A stretch of 64,000 nt of DNA from Intestinimonas massiliensis (ex Afouda et al. 2020) (GTDB lineage Bacteria > Bacillota > Clostridia > Oscillospirales > Oscillospiraceae). Positions 23,269-32,217 of the stretch are shown in pieces (the first letter of the stretch is position 1; each line of letters starts with the position of its first letter). Position numbers and translations under genes: made by a program. The notes under the pieces were generated by a model, which saw only the letters and a list, made by a program, of their open reading frames with translations, made no database searches and was not told the origin of the DNA. The stretch is taken from NCBI RefSeq assembly GCF_001244995.1, contig NZ_LN869529.1, positions 1,095,264-1,159,263 on the forward strand, written 5' to 3'.

Positions 23269-25719
23269 TCACAGCCACAGGAGCAGACTGCCCACCTGAT
23301 AGACCAGCAGCGAGCCCAGATAGGCGGCGCCGATCTGCCAAGCGATGGAGGCCAGGGTCCACCCGGTGGAGTTCATCTCCTTGCGGATCGTGGATACCGC
23401 CGCCACACAAGGGACGTACAGCAGCACGAACACCAGGAAGGAATAGGCGGCCAGCGGGGTCTGAAAGGTACCGGAGAGGGCTCCGGCGATGGCGGCACCG
23501 CTGGCGGTCACCGAGAAGCCGTAGAACATGCTCATGGAGGAGACCACCATCTCCTTGGCGATCAGACCGGACAGCAGAGCCACCGCCGCCTGCCAGGTGC
23601 CGAAGCCCAGGGGCTTGAGCGCCGGGGCAAGGAAGGAACCCAGCGTACCCAGCAGGGAGCCGGCCTCATCGCTGACCATGCCGAAGCGGCCGCCCTCAAA
23701 GCCGAAGGACTGAAGGAACCAGAGCAGCACGCTCATGGCCAGGATCAGGGTGCCCGCTTTCACCAGAAAGCCCCGCACCTTCTCCCACACATGGAGAGAG
23801 ATGTTTTTCAGTGTGGGCAGGCGGTAAGGGGGCAGCTCCAGCACAAAGGCGGCGGGCTCGCCTTTGAAGACAACTTTTTTGAGGATGATGCCCGACAGGA
23901 TGGCGAACACCAGGCCGGTGATGTAGAGAGAAAAGACCACCAGACCGCCATATCGGGGGAAAAAGGCGGCGGTGAGCAGGCCGTAGACCGGCAGCCGGGC
24001 CGAACAGGACATAAAGGGCACCAGCATGATTGTCATGCGCCGGTCCTTTTCATTTTCCATGGTGCGGGCCCCCATGACGGCGGGCACCGTGCAGCCGAAG
24101 CCCATCAGCATAGGGATAAAGGCCTTGCCGCTCAGGCCAAAGCGCCGCAGCAGGCGGTCCATGATAAAGGCGGCCCGGGCCATATAGCCGGAGTCCTCCA
24201 GGAAGGAGAGAAACAGGAACAAAATGGCGATTTGGGGCAGGAAGGTGAGCACGCCCCCCACCCCCGCAATCACGCCGTCCACCAGCAGGGCCTCCACCCA
24301 TGGGGCTACTCCGGAGACGGCCAGCACCGCGCGGACGAAATCGGCGAAATATCCGCCGATCAGCGTATCCACCCCGTCGGCCAGGAGCTGGCCGGGACCA
24401 AAGGTCAGGGCAAACATGGTCAGCATCATCAGGAAAAAGACCGGCACGGCCAGGAACCGGTGGGTAACGATGGAGTCGATCCGGTCCGACAGGGTCAGGG
24501 ACCCGTGAGGCTGGCCCCGCTTCACCGCAAGCTGGACCACATCCTGGATGAAGCGGTAGCGGCTGTCGGCCACCAGGGTCTCCCGGTCGCCCAGGGCGTA
24601 AGCCCCCTCATACTCCCGGCAGATGGATTCCAGCCTCTCCCGCTCCGGACGGGTCAGGTCCAGGGCCTTCTCCACCAGGGCATCCCCCTCCAGCAGCTTG
24701 ACCGCCGTCCAGTGGGCGGGCAGGCCGGCGGCGTAGGCCCGGTCGTGGACCAGCTCCCCCACCCGATGGTGGATGGCGTGGGTGTAGTCGTCGTAGAGGT
24801 CGTCGGGCTCCACCGTCACCCCCACATGCATCTGGTTGTGGGCCACCTCCAGCAGCGTCTGGATATTCTTCCCCGTCCGGGCGGTGATGGGGATGACGGG
24901 CACCCCCAGAGCCCGCGACAGCCGCTCCAGATCGATTTTGTCCCCCCGCTTCTCTACCTCGTCCATAAAGTTGAGGGCGATGACCATGGGCCGCTCCAGC
25001 TCCAAAAGCTGGGCCGTCAGATACAGGTTCCGCTCAATGTTGGTGGCGTCGATGATATTGATGATGGCGTCGGGGTGCTCCCCCACAATGAAGTCCCGAG
25101 CCACGATCTCCTCCATGGAGTAGGGGGACAGAGAATAGATGCCCGGCAGGTCCACCACCGTCACCGGCTTGCCGTCCACCTCCGCCCGGCCCTCCTTCTT
25201 CTCCACCGTCACGCCGGGCCAATTGCCCACATATTGGTTGGAGCCGGTGAGGGCGTTGAAGAGGGTGGTTTTACCGCAGTTGGGATTGCCCACCAGGGCC
25301 AGCTTCATCTCCCGGGTATCGTGGCTGGCATAGTCCGGCGTACCGCCGTGCTCCGCCTCCTCATGGGCGTGGTCGGCGCTCATGCGGCGCAGAGCGGCCT
25401 CATCCGGGATGTGCTGGACCATTCCCTTGTACCGGCTCCTGCCCAAGCCCGGGGCCTGGGCAGGAGGACACACCGTGATCTGGCCCGCGTCCTCCTTGCG
25501 CAGTGAGAGCTCATAGCCCCGGAGGTTCACTTCGATGGGGTCCCCGAAGGGAGCAATCTTCCGCACCGTCACCAGAGTGCCGGGCGTCAGCCCCATATCC
25601 ACCAGCCGGCGCTTCACAGGCCCCTTTTCATTTCCCACCGCAAGGATGACCGCGCGCTCGCCGGGAGCCACCTCCACCAGGGTCCCGGCGCTGTGTTTCA
25701 CTTCCGTCATCGGTCTCAT
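23269..25719 (-). CDS. feoB: Ferrous iron transporter, FeoA-FeoB fusion
   Basis: The 816-aa protein joins a FeoA SH3-like domain (about residues 15-85, VKRRLVDMGLTPGTLVTV) to a complete FeoB. The cytosolic G domain has G1 GNPNCGKTT, G3 VDLPGIYSL and G4 NFMDE; a helical spacer follows; then the membrane channel with two gate repeats carries GFGCTVPAVMGAR and SCSARLPVY. It imports Fe2+ across the cytoplasmic membrane with GTP use. FeoA and FeoB are usually separate, though fusions are known in anaerobes. A linker with a His/Asp/Glu cluster (SADHAHEEAEHGG) sits between the domains and could bind metal. A strong promoter lies upstream; no Fur box is clear. Confidence 0.93.
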   Translation of the reverse strand: MRPMTEVKHSAGTLVEVAPGERAVILAVGNEKGPVKRRLVDMGLTPGTLVTVRKIAPFGDPIEVNLRGYELSLRKEDAGQITVCPPAQAPGLGRSRYKGMVQHIPDEAALRRMSADHAHEEAEHGGTPDYASHDTREMKLALVGNPNCGKTTLFNALTGSNQYVGNWPGVTVEKKEGRAEVDGKPVTVVDLPGIYSLSPYSMEEIVARDFIVGEHPDAIINIIDATNIERNLYLTAQLLELERPMVIALNFMDEVEKRGDKIDLERLSRALGVPVIPITARTGKNIQTLLEVAHNQMHVGVTVEPDDLYDDYTHAIHHRVGELVHDRAYAAGLPAHWTAVKLLEGDALVEKALDLTRPERERLESICREYEGAYALGDRETLVADSRYRFIQDVVQLAVKRGQPHGSLTLSDRIDSIVTHRFLAVPVFFLMMLTMFALTFGPGQLLADGVDTLIGGYFADFVRAVLAVSGVAPWVEALLVDGVIAGVGGVLTFLPQIAILFLFLSFLEDSGYMARAAFIMDRLLRRFGLSGKAFIPMLMGFGCTVPAVMGARTMENEKDRRMTIMLVPFMSCSARLPVYGLLTAAFFPRYGGLVVFSLYITGLVFAILSGIILKKVVFKGEPAAFVLELPPYRLPTLKNISLHVWEKVRGFLVKAGTLILAMSVLLWFLQSFGFEGGRFGMVSDEAGSLLGTLGSFLAPALKPLGFGTWQAAVALLSGLIAKEMVVSSMSMFYGFSVTASGAAIAGALSGTFQTPLAAYSFLVFVLLYVPCVAAVSTIRKEMNSTGWTLASIAWQIGAAYLGSLLVYQVGSLLLWL

Positions 25720-25760
25720 TACCTTCCATTTGTTAGTCTCTTTTAACTTTCTGCTGTGGT

Positions 25761-25789
25761 ATTATACTGCATCCCCACACCCTTTACAA
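25761..25789 (-). promoter_or_regulatory. Promoter of the feo operon
   Basis: TTGTAA, a 17-base spacer and TATAAT on the minus strand, about 40 bases before the feoB start. Confidence 0.65.
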
Positions 25790-25809
25790 GGGGCAGAGCA
25801 AATTTTCTG

Positions 25810-25856
25810 AAAAAAAGGAAACGGCCGCACGGCGGATTCTGTTCCGCCGCGCGGCC
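25810..25856 (-). terminator. Terminator of the lar-nik operon
   Basis: On the minus strand GGCCGCGCGGCGGA pairs with TCCGCCGTGCGGCC (one G-U), followed by GTTTCCTTTTTTT. It lies directly after the last transporter ATPase. Confidence 0.85.
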
Positions 25857-25868
25857 TGCCGCTGGATT

Positions 25869-26483
25869 TCACACAGGGCTTGGGTCCAAAGGCTGGGTCC
25901 GGGTGCACAGCCGCTCCAGCAGGGCGGGCGTATGGCTGACGATGAGCAGGCCCAGCTCCCGCCGCGCCGCCTCCTCCAGCAGAAAGTTCCAGATCTGGGC
26001 CTGGGTAATGAGATCCAGCATGGTGGAGATCTCGTCGCACAGGAGAAACCGGGTCGCCGGCCCCAGAGCCCGGGCGATGCAGAACCGTTGGAGCTCTCCG
26101 CCGGAGAGCTCCGTGGGATAGCGCTCCAGCCAGCCCGGCTCGATGTGCAGTCCGTCCAGCACCCGCTGCTCCACCGGCCAGCCCTCGGCCAGGGTGTCTC
26201 CCAGCTTCATCAGCGGGTCCACTACCGTCTCCGGGTGCTGCCATATCATCTGCACAGGGCAGTAGCCCCGCCCATGCGCCAGGGGCCGGCCGTCCAGCAG
26301 CACCTCTCCCTCCTTCGGCTTTTCATAGCCGGCGAGCAGCTTGCACAGGGTGGTCTTGCCCCGGCCGCTGGGGGCGGTCAGCCCCAGCCGCTCCCCCGGC
26401 TTCAGGGTCAGATTCACCCGGTCCAGCACCGCCCGGTCCTTCCGGCGGTAGCCAAAGGACAGGGCCTTTCCCTCCAGGCTCAT
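25869..26483 (-). CDS. Nickel/peptide-type ABC transporter ATPase (NikE-like)
   Basis: This compact 204-aa ATPase has Walker A APSGRGKTT (first Gly replaced by Ala), Q-loop IWQHPETVVDP, signature LSGGELQRF and a Walker B LLCDEISTMLD in which Glu is present. It lacks the long C-terminal Cys region of full peptide-transporter ATPases, as is common for NikE. It is the last gene of the larEBC-nik operon and its start overlaps the nikD-like stop. It probably powers Ni2+ uptake for the Ni-pincer cofactor; the metal is inferred from context. Confidence 0.82.
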   Translation of the reverse strand: MSLEGKALSFGYRRKDRAVLDRVNLTLKPGERLGLTAPSGRGKTTLCKLLAGYEKPKEGEVLLDGRPLAHGRGYCPVQMIWQHPETVVDPLMKLGDTLAEGWPVEQRVLDGLHIEPGWLERYPTELSGGELQRFCIARALGPATRFLLCDEISTMLDLITQAQIWNFLLEEAARRELGLLIVSHTPALLERLCTRTQPLDPSPV

Positions 26484-27418
26484 GCCTCCGCCCCCCTCTC
26501 CGGGTGGAGGCAGCGGACAAAGCCGCCCTCCACCGGCCGGTAGGGCACCGCACTTCCGCACTCCGCCGTCCGGCGGGGGCATCGGGGCAAAAACGGGCAG
26601 CCCCGCGGCGCCGCGCCCGGGTAGGGCTGGGCCCCGGGGATGGGCTGAAAGCCGTGCTGGGGCATGGCCCGCCACAGGGCCCGAGTATAGGGGTGGCGGA
26701 GGGTCTCCTCCGCCGCGAAATCCGAGGCCGGGGCCTCCTCGATGGTCTCCCCCGCGTAAAAGACCGCCACCCGGTCGGCAATGGCCAGGGCGGCCTCCAG
26801 ATCGTGCGTGATAAGCAGCAGCCCCGCCCCGCTGTCGGCAATCTCCCGAAAGTGGTCCATGATATGGTGCAGAGACCGGGGGTCCAGACCCGGCGTGGGC
26901 TCGTCGGCGATAACCAGAGAAGGGGCCTCCACCACGGCGGTGGAGATGAGCACCCGCCGGGTCATACCGCCGGAGAGCTCGAAGGGATAGAGCGCCTCCA
27001 CCTCGCTCCCCAGGTGATAGCGGCCCAGGATCTCCCGGCTCCGCGCCCGGGAGGCCGGGTCCCGCCGCCCCTTGCGGATCTGGGGCCCCACCTGCATCAG
27101 GGGGTCCAGATAGCCCACCGACTGGGGGATGAGGACGATCTCCCGGCCCCGCAGCTCCTCCGCCCGCCGGGGCGTCAGGGGCTCGCCCCGGTAGCGGATG
27201 CTGCCCGACTGGCGGGCGTTGTAGGGCAGGATGCCCAGGATGCCATGGGCCAGCAGGCTTTTGCCCGAGCCGCTGGAGCCCACCACCGCCATCACCTGGC
27301 CCGGCCGGATGGTCAGGTCCAGGTCCCGGATGACGGGGAGGCTCCGCTGCCGAACACCCTTGTCGTACTGGGTAAAGGAGATGGACAGCCCTTCCACCTC
27401 CAAGACCGGCATTGTCAT
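26480..27418 (-). CDS. Nickel/peptide-type ABC transporter ATPase (NikD-like)
   Basis: The 312-aa ATPase has Walker A GSSGSGKS, Q-loop IPQSVGYLDPLMQ, signature ELSGGMTRR, Walker B LVIADEPTPGLD, LITHDLEAAL, and the C-terminal cysteine cluster of the Opp/Dpp/Nik family (CPFLPRCPRRTAEC). I chose ATG 27418 because GGAGG lies seven bases upstream; ATG 27424, two codons earlier, would sit on the Shine-Dalgarno. It is translationally coupled to the next ATPase and forms the motor with it. Confidence 0.85.
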   Translation of the reverse strand: MTMPVLEVEGLSISFTQYDKGVRQRSLPVIRDLDLTIRPGQVMAVVGSSGSGKSLLAHGILGILPYNARQSGSIRYRGEPLTPRRAEELRGREIVLIPQSVGYLDPLMQVGPQIRKGRRDPASRARSREILGRYHLGSEVEALYPFELSGGMTRRVLISTAVVEAPSLVIADEPTPGLDPRSLHHIMDHFREIADSGAGLLLITHDLEAALAIADRVAVFYAGETIEEAPASDFAAEETLRHPYTRALWRAMPQHGFQPIPGAQPYPGAAPRGCPFLPRCPRRTAECGSAVPYRPVEGGFVRCLHPERGAEA

Positions 27419-27430
27419 GTCCATCCCTCC

Positions 27431-28255
27431 CTATTCATGCAGGCTGGCCGGGTCCAGCAGGCGGCGGAGATGCTCCCCCATCACGGCGAAGAGCACCACC
27501 GTCCCCACCAGAGCCAGGCCGGGAAACAGGGCCAGCCACCACTTGCCGGTGGTGAGGTAGCGCATGCTCTCCGACAGGATGACCCCGATGGCGGGCTGCT
27601 CCGGCGACAGACCGAAGCCCAGAAAGGTGATGCTGGCCTCGTGGAGAATGGCGTGCGGAAACTGCAAAATGAGTCCGGTGAGGAACTGGGGCAGCAGGTG
27701 GGGCAGCAGATGCCGCCGGACAATCTGGAGTCTGCTGCGGCCCAGCTTTTCTGCCACCCGGACGTAGGGAGCCTCCCGGAGCTGGAGCACCTCCCCCCGG
27801 AGGACCCGGGCCAGGGAGGTCCAGTGGCTGAGGGCCACGCCGGCCACCACGCCGGCGAAGCCCTTGCCGCAGGCCAGGGAGATGAGCATCACCAGCAGGA
27901 TGTGGGGAATACCCATCACCAGGTCGATGAGCCAGGAGACGGCGGCGTCCACCCACCGGCCCAGAGTGGCGGCAGCCGTCCCCAGGATCAGGGCCACCAC
28001 GGCGCTGACCGCCGCCGTAAGCACCCCGATCCGGATACTGAGGGACAGCCCGGTGAGGGTGCGGGCGAGCATGTCCCGCCCCATCCAGTCGGTGCCGAAG
28101 AGGTGCCCGGCGCAGGGGGGCAGGTTCTTGCGGGAAAAGTCGGTGGTCATAGCCTCTCCGGCCAGCAGCAGCCCCGCCGCCGCCACGGCAGTCAGGAGTA
28201 CGGCGCAGAGGCACAGCAGGGCCACCGTGCGCTTTCGCCGGTTGAAATGGCTCAT
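27431..28255 (-). CDS. Nickel/peptide-type ABC transporter permease (NikC-like)
   Basis: The 274-aa permease has one N-terminal helix, the FGTDWMGRDMLARTLTG motif of DppC/NikC proteins, five further helices and the EAA docking loop VAEKLGRSRLQIVRRHLLP. ATG 28255 overlaps the stop of the partner permease (ATGA). Longer in-frame starts run through that gene and are not credible. It should form the channel with the NikB-like protein. Confidence 0.87.
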   Translation of the reverse strand: MSHFNRRKRTVALLCLCAVLLTAVAAAGLLLAGEAMTTDFSRKNLPPCAGHLFGTDWMGRDMLARTLTGLSLSIRIGVLTAAVSAVVALILGTAAATLGRWVDAAVSWLIDLVMGIPHILLVMLISLACGKGFAGVVAGVALSHWTSLARVLRGEVLQLREAPYVRVAEKLGRSRLQIVRRHLLPHLLPQFLTGLILQFPHAILHEASITFLGFGLSPEQPAIGVILSESMRYLTTGKWWLALFPGLALVGTVVLFAVMGEHLRRLLDPASLHE

Positions 28256-29244
28256 GTCCGGGCTGCCCCCCTTCGGATCTTGGGGTCCACCACCCCGTAG
28301 AGCAGGTCGGCCGCAAGATTGCCGCCGAACACGATGGCGGCGCTGACCACCGTAATGCCCAGCAGCAGGGGCAGGTCGCTGCCCAACCCCGCCGTCACGG
28401 CACACTGGCCCAGGCCGGGGTAGGAAAAGACCTGCTCCACCAGCACGGAGCCGCCAAAGATCTCACTGATGGAGGCGAATTGCAGGGTGAGGGCGGGCAG
28501 GGCCACATTCCGCAGGCCGTGCCGCAGGACGATGGCGGCCCTGCTCTCCCCCCGCGCCCGGGCAAAGAGGACATAGTCCGACTCCATAACATCGCACATC
28601 TTTTCCCGAGTGTGCAGGGCGATGCCGGCCACGCCGGTGATGCTGAGGGTGAGGGCGGGCAGAACGGCGTGGCGCAGCCGGTCGGCCAGGGTCACGGCGG
28701 CGGCGTCCGTTCCGATGGGGACGGACAGACCGATGGGCAGCACCCCCAGCCAGACCGAAAAGATCATCAGAAGCAGCAGGGCCAGCCAAAAGGCGGGGGT
28801 GCTGGAGATCAGCAGGCAGTAGCCCCGGATGAGCCTGTCCGGCAGCCTGCCCCGGCAGGCCCCCGCGATCACGCCCAGAGCCAGGCCCAGCACACCGGAC
28901 AACACCCAGGCCGCCGCCATCAGCCACAGGGAATTTTGCAGCCGCTGGCCCACCACCCGGGTCACCGGCTGGCGGTAGAGCAGCGAAGTGCCCAGGTCCC
29001 CGCGAACGAAATCGGACAGCCAGCCCAGGTAGCGCTCCACCGGCGGAGTGTTCACCCCCCAGTAGTCCTCCAGCTTGGCAATCTGCTCGGGGCTCATGGC
29101 CCCCAGCGCGGCCTGTCCCACGTTGGTCCGGAGCGGGTCCAGCGGAGAGGCAGACATGAGCAGGAAGGCCGTCAGGCTCACCCCCAGCAGGAGCAGCGCC
29201 ATACGCAGCAGCTTCTTCCCCGCGAATTGCAGCCGGTGCTTCAT
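28252..29244 (-). CDS. Nickel/peptide-type ABC transporter permease (NikB-like)
   Basis: The 330-aa permease has the DppB/NikB layout: an N-terminal helix (MALLLLGVSLTAFLLM), a long periplasm-side loop (LEDYWGVNTPPVERYLGWL), and EAA loop ARARGESRAAIVLRHGLRN followed by FGGSVLVEQVFSYPGLGQ. ATG 29244 follows the nikA-like gene by 34 bases. It is a channel subunit of the putative nickel importer. Confidence 0.87.
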   Translation of the reverse strand: MKHRLQFAGKKLLRMALLLLGVSLTAFLLMSASPLDPLRTNVGQAALGAMSPEQIAKLEDYWGVNTPPVERYLGWLSDFVRGDLGTSLLYRQPVTRVVGQRLQNSLWLMAAAWVLSGVLGLALGVIAGACRGRLPDRLIRGYCLLISSTPAFWLALLLLMIFSVWLGVLPIGLSVPIGTDAAAVTLADRLRHAVLPALTLSITGVAGIALHTREKMCDVMESDYVLFARARGESRAAIVLRHGLRNVALPALTLQFASISEIFGGSVLVEQVFSYPGLGQCAVTAGLGSDLPLLLGITVVSAAIVFGGNLAADLLYGVVDPKIRRGAART

Positions 29245-29278
29245 CTCGCGTCACTTCCTCTTCCGCTCAAAATGGCCC

Positions 29279-30886
29279 TCAGGCCCAGGACCAGGCGTCC
29301 ACGTTGTTGGCGATGGACCAGCCGTGGCCGTGGGGATGGATCTTCTGCGCCGCCACCTGCAGACCGTCCCGGACCCAGTACAGGTGGTTGACGTTGACCA
29401 GCCACACCCAGGGGCAGTCCCCTTCACCGGTGACGCCGGTGACGCCGTCCCACTGGGCCTTCTGCCACAGAGTGTAGGACTCCTCCAAATCGCCGCAGGC
29501 CAGGGCCTCGTCCATATAAGCGTCCACCGCCGCGCTGGCGTAGGGGGAATACTCCGCAGAACCCGTGTCCCCGATGGTGTGATAGATGTTATAGAGCTCC
29601 ATGGGGGTGTGGGCCCCCCAGCCCCACATCAGGGGCTCGGACCGGGCCCGGTCATAGGCGGTGTCCCAGCCCACCCCCTCGATGGAGGCCGCGATGCCCA
29701 GCTCCCCGAGCTGATTGGCCAGGTCGGCCGCCAGGGCCTGCCGGACAGAATCGCTGCTGGGATACAGGAGGTTCAGCTCCGCCCGGACGCCGTCCTTGAC
29801 CCGAACACCGCCGTCCGCCATGCGCCAGCCCGCTTCGTCCAGCAGGGCCGCCGCCGCGTCGGGGTCGTACTCCACCTGGGAGGCGGGGTTATACCAGGGC
29901 AGCTTGTCGCAGACGCTGTAGGCCGGGGTGCCATAGCCGTTCAGAACGTTGTCGATCATCTCCTGCCGGTCTACACCCAGGTTGATGGCCCGGCGGACCA
30001 GCACGTCGGCGGTCAGGTCGTTGCCCACGCCGTCTCCGGCGGGGGCGGCGGGCAGGTTGATCCCCCGGTTGTCCACACTCTCGCAGGAGAGCAGGCTGTA
30101 GCCCGCCGGGGCCTGATCGGCGTAGGTGGCGGAGGTGTAAACCAGATCGGCCTGCCCCGCCTTCACCGCCAGGAAGGCGGCGTCTTCCTCCATGAAGAGG
30201 ACGGTGACCTTTTTCATTTTCGGGGCCTCGCCGTAGTAGTCGGGGTTGGCCTCGAAGATGACCTGCTGGCCCTTGTCCCACTGCTTCAGGATGTACCGGC
30301 CGGAGCCGATGGGGGCCTGGCCGTAAGAGGCGGCGTCATAGGCGTGTTCGGGCACGATGCCCACGATGGCCATGGTGTAGGGCCAGATGGAGTAGGGCCT
30401 GGTCATATGGAACCGCACCGTGGTGTCGTCCACCGGCTCGGCAGAGGCGAGCATGGTAAAATCGTTGACTGAGCTGGACGCCTTCACTGTGTTGTAGGTA
30501 AAGGCCACGTCGGCGGCGGTGAGGGGCTCCCCGTCGGTAAAGGTCACGTCGTTCCGGATCCGCACCGTCCAGGTCAGGCCGTCGTCGCTGACGGCGCAGT
30601 CGGTGGCCAGGTCGTAGCCGATGGTCAGGTCGGGATTGGTAACGGTGAGGGTGGATTGGATCAGGGGCTCATGGACGTGCTCCCCCGCTCCCCACCCGTA
30701 GGCCGGGTCAAAGCCCGCCTCGGGCTCTGACTCCATGTTCATCACGATGACCACCGCGTCCTTCTCCTCCCCCGTTTGGGAGGGGGCGGGCTGGATGCCG
30801 GAAGGGGACGCCCCCCCGCTCTGACAGCCGGTCAGGGCGGAGACCGCCAACAAACCGGATAATACAAGACTGCAAATTCTCTTCAA
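29279..30886 (-). CDS. Nickel/peptide-type ABC transporter substrate-binding lipoprotein (NikA-like)
   Basis: The 535-aa family 5 binding protein starts at TTG 30886 (AAGGAG upstream) with a lipoprotein signal LKRICSLVLSGLLAVSALTG and lipobox Cys about residue 21. Typical family blocks follow: ATDCAVSDDGLTWTVRIRND, FTDGEPLTAADVAFTYN and PIGSGRYILKQW. His residues at HVHEP near the N-terminus and IHPHGHGW near the C-terminus are possible metal ligands. Its place between larC and the permeases argues for nickel rather than peptide, as in Lactobacillus where lar genes sit with a nickel transporter. The metal is inferred. Confidence 0.82.
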   Translation of the reverse strand: MKRICSLVLSGLLAVSALTGCQSGGASPSGIQPAPSQTGEEKDAVVIVMNMESEPEAGFDPAYGWGAGEHVHEPLIQSTLTVTNPDLTIGYDLATDCAVSDDGLTWTVRIRNDVTFTDGEPLTAADVAFTYNTVKASSSVNDFTMLASAEPVDDTTVRFHMTRPYSIWPYTMAIVGIVPEHAYDAASYGQAPIGSGRYILKQWDKGQQVIFEANPDYYGEAPKMKKVTVLFMEEDAAFLAVKAGQADLVYTSATYADQAPAGYSLLSCESVDNRGINLPAAPAGDGVGNDLTADVLVRRAINLGVDRQEMIDNVLNGYGTPAYSVCDKLPWYNPASQVEYDPDAAAALLDEAGWRMADGGVRVKDGVRAELNLLYPSSDSVRQALAADLANQLGELGIAASIEGVGWDTAYDRARSEPLMWGWGAHTPMELYNIYHTIGDTGSAEYSPYASAAVDAYMDEALACGDLEESYTLWQKAQWDGVTGVTGEGDCPWVWLVNVNHLYWVRDGLQVAAQKIHPHGHGWSIANNVDAWSWA

Positions 30887-30899
30887 GTTCCTCTTCTCC

Positions 30900-32195
30900 T
30901 TATAATTGAGATAAGACTTCTTTCCATACCGCTTCAAAGGACAGGCCATGTTCCCGGGCGACGGCGGCCACGTCGTCGTACTCCGGCTTGGCGTGGACAA
31001 TGCCGAGGCCCTCCGCCCGCTTGACCCGGACGCTCCCCCATCGGGTCTCCGCGCGTTCCGTCCGGGGCGCCAGGAAATACTTGACGCAGCGTCGGGCCCG
31101 CAGACCGTTGGTGGCGGTGTGCTTCAGGATGGCCGCCGCCACCTGGCACTCCCGGTCGGGCTCGCACAGGGCGGTGAGCACCCAGCCGGGCCGCCCCTTT
31201 TTCATCTGGCCGGGGAGGGTATACACGTCCAGAGCCCCCAGCTCCAGAATACGGGCGCAGGCAAAGGCCAGGGCCTCCGGCGTCATGTCGTCCAGGTTGC
31301 ACACCAGCTCCACGATCTCCCCGTTGGGGCCGGCGGACTCCACCATCTCCCCCAGAAAGGCCCGGACACAGTTGGCGCGGCCAAACTCCTTTTTCCCCAC
31401 GCCGTAGCCGGTCTTTTGGATGGACAGAACGGGCATGGGCCCAAAGGAATCGGCAAATTCCGTGAGCAGGGCCGCCCCTGTGGGGGTGCACAGCTCGCCC
31501 TGAATCCCCCCGCCCCAGCAGGGTACGCCCTCCAGCAGGGCGGCTGTGGCGGGGGCGGGCACCGGCACCATGCCATGGGCGCAGCGGACCATGCCGCTGC
31601 CCACATGGACGGGGGAGACCACGATGCGCTCGGGCCTCAGAAGGGAGAGCGCGTAGCACACGCCTGCAACGTCGGCCACCGCGTCCAGGGCCCCCACCTC
31701 GTGGAAGTGGACCTGGTCCACCGGGCAGCCGTGGGCCCGGGCCTCGGCTGCGGCAAGCCGGTCGTAGACGCTCACTGCCCGGTCCCGCACCGCCTGGGGC
31801 AGGGGCAGGGCGGCGATGTGGCCCCGGATATCGGTCAAAGCCGCGTGGTGGTGGCCCCCATGGCCGTGGTCATGAGAATGCCCCGGCCCCTCGTGGGTAT
31901 GGTCATGGCAGTGGGCATGGTCGTGAGCGTGCGCGTGAACATGCTCGTGTGCATGGGCGTGGTGGGAATGCCCCTCGTCATGGCTCTCCTCCTCTTCCCC
32001 GCAGACCGTCACAACCATATGCGTGCCTGCGATGCCACAGGTGGACGCCGCCTGGGCCTCCACTGCCACACCGGGCAGCCCCAGGCCGTTCATGGTGCGG
32101 AGGAAGCCCGCCTGATCGTCCAGCAGTTCATAGAGCGCCGCCATCAGCATGTCCCCGGCCGCCCCCATGTTGCACTCCAAATACAAAGTCTTCAT
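30900..32195 (-). CDS. larC: Nickel insertion protein of the Ni-pincer (NPN) cofactor
   Basis: LarC uses CTP to insert Ni into the pyridinium bisthiocarboxylate mononucleotide made by LarB and LarE. The 431-aa protein opens with YLECNMGAAGDMLMAALYEL, contains HFHEVGALDAVADV and a C-terminal domain with CNLDDMTPEALAFA and YTLPGQMKKGRPGW. Residues about 71-118 form a very His-rich stretch (some 20 His), a likely nickel store. In Lactiplantibacillus plantarum the gene is split and read by frameshifting; here it is one continuous frame. It lies between larB and the nickel transporter genes. Confidence 0.93.
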   Translation of the reverse strand: MKTLYLECNMGAAGDMLMAALYELLDDQAGFLRTMNGLGLPGVAVEAQAASTCGIAGTHMVVTVCGEEEESHDEGHSHHAHAHEHVHAHAHDHAHCHDHTHEGPGHSHDHGHGGHHHAALTDIRGHIAALPLPQAVRDRAVSVYDRLAAAEARAHGCPVDQVHFHEVGALDAVADVAGVCYALSLLRPERIVVSPVHVGSGMVRCAHGMVPVPAPATAALLEGVPCWGGGIQGELCTPTGAALLTEFADSFGPMPVLSIQKTGYGVGKKEFGRANCVRAFLGEMVESAGPNGEIVELVCNLDDMTPEALAFACARILELGALDVYTLPGQMKKGRPGWVLTALCEPDRECQVAAAILKHTATNGLRARRCVKYFLAPRTERAETRWGSVRVKRAEGLGIVHAKPEYDDVAAVAREHGLSFEAVWKEVLSQL

Positions 32196-32217
32196 GACTT
32201 TCCGTCCCTTCCTGTCG

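Noticed and set aside
23191-25506. Long plus-strand frame opposite feoB
   Set aside because: The His/Gln/Gly-rich product is typical of a shadow of a membrane-protein gene; the minus-strand FeoAB is certain.
26504-28300. Plus-strand frame across the nik ATPases
   Set aside because: Composition is that of a shadow; it crosses several well-supported minus-strand genes.
30900-32195. Programmed frameshift in larC
   Set aside because: In L. plantarum larC is split, but here the frame is continuous from start to stop.
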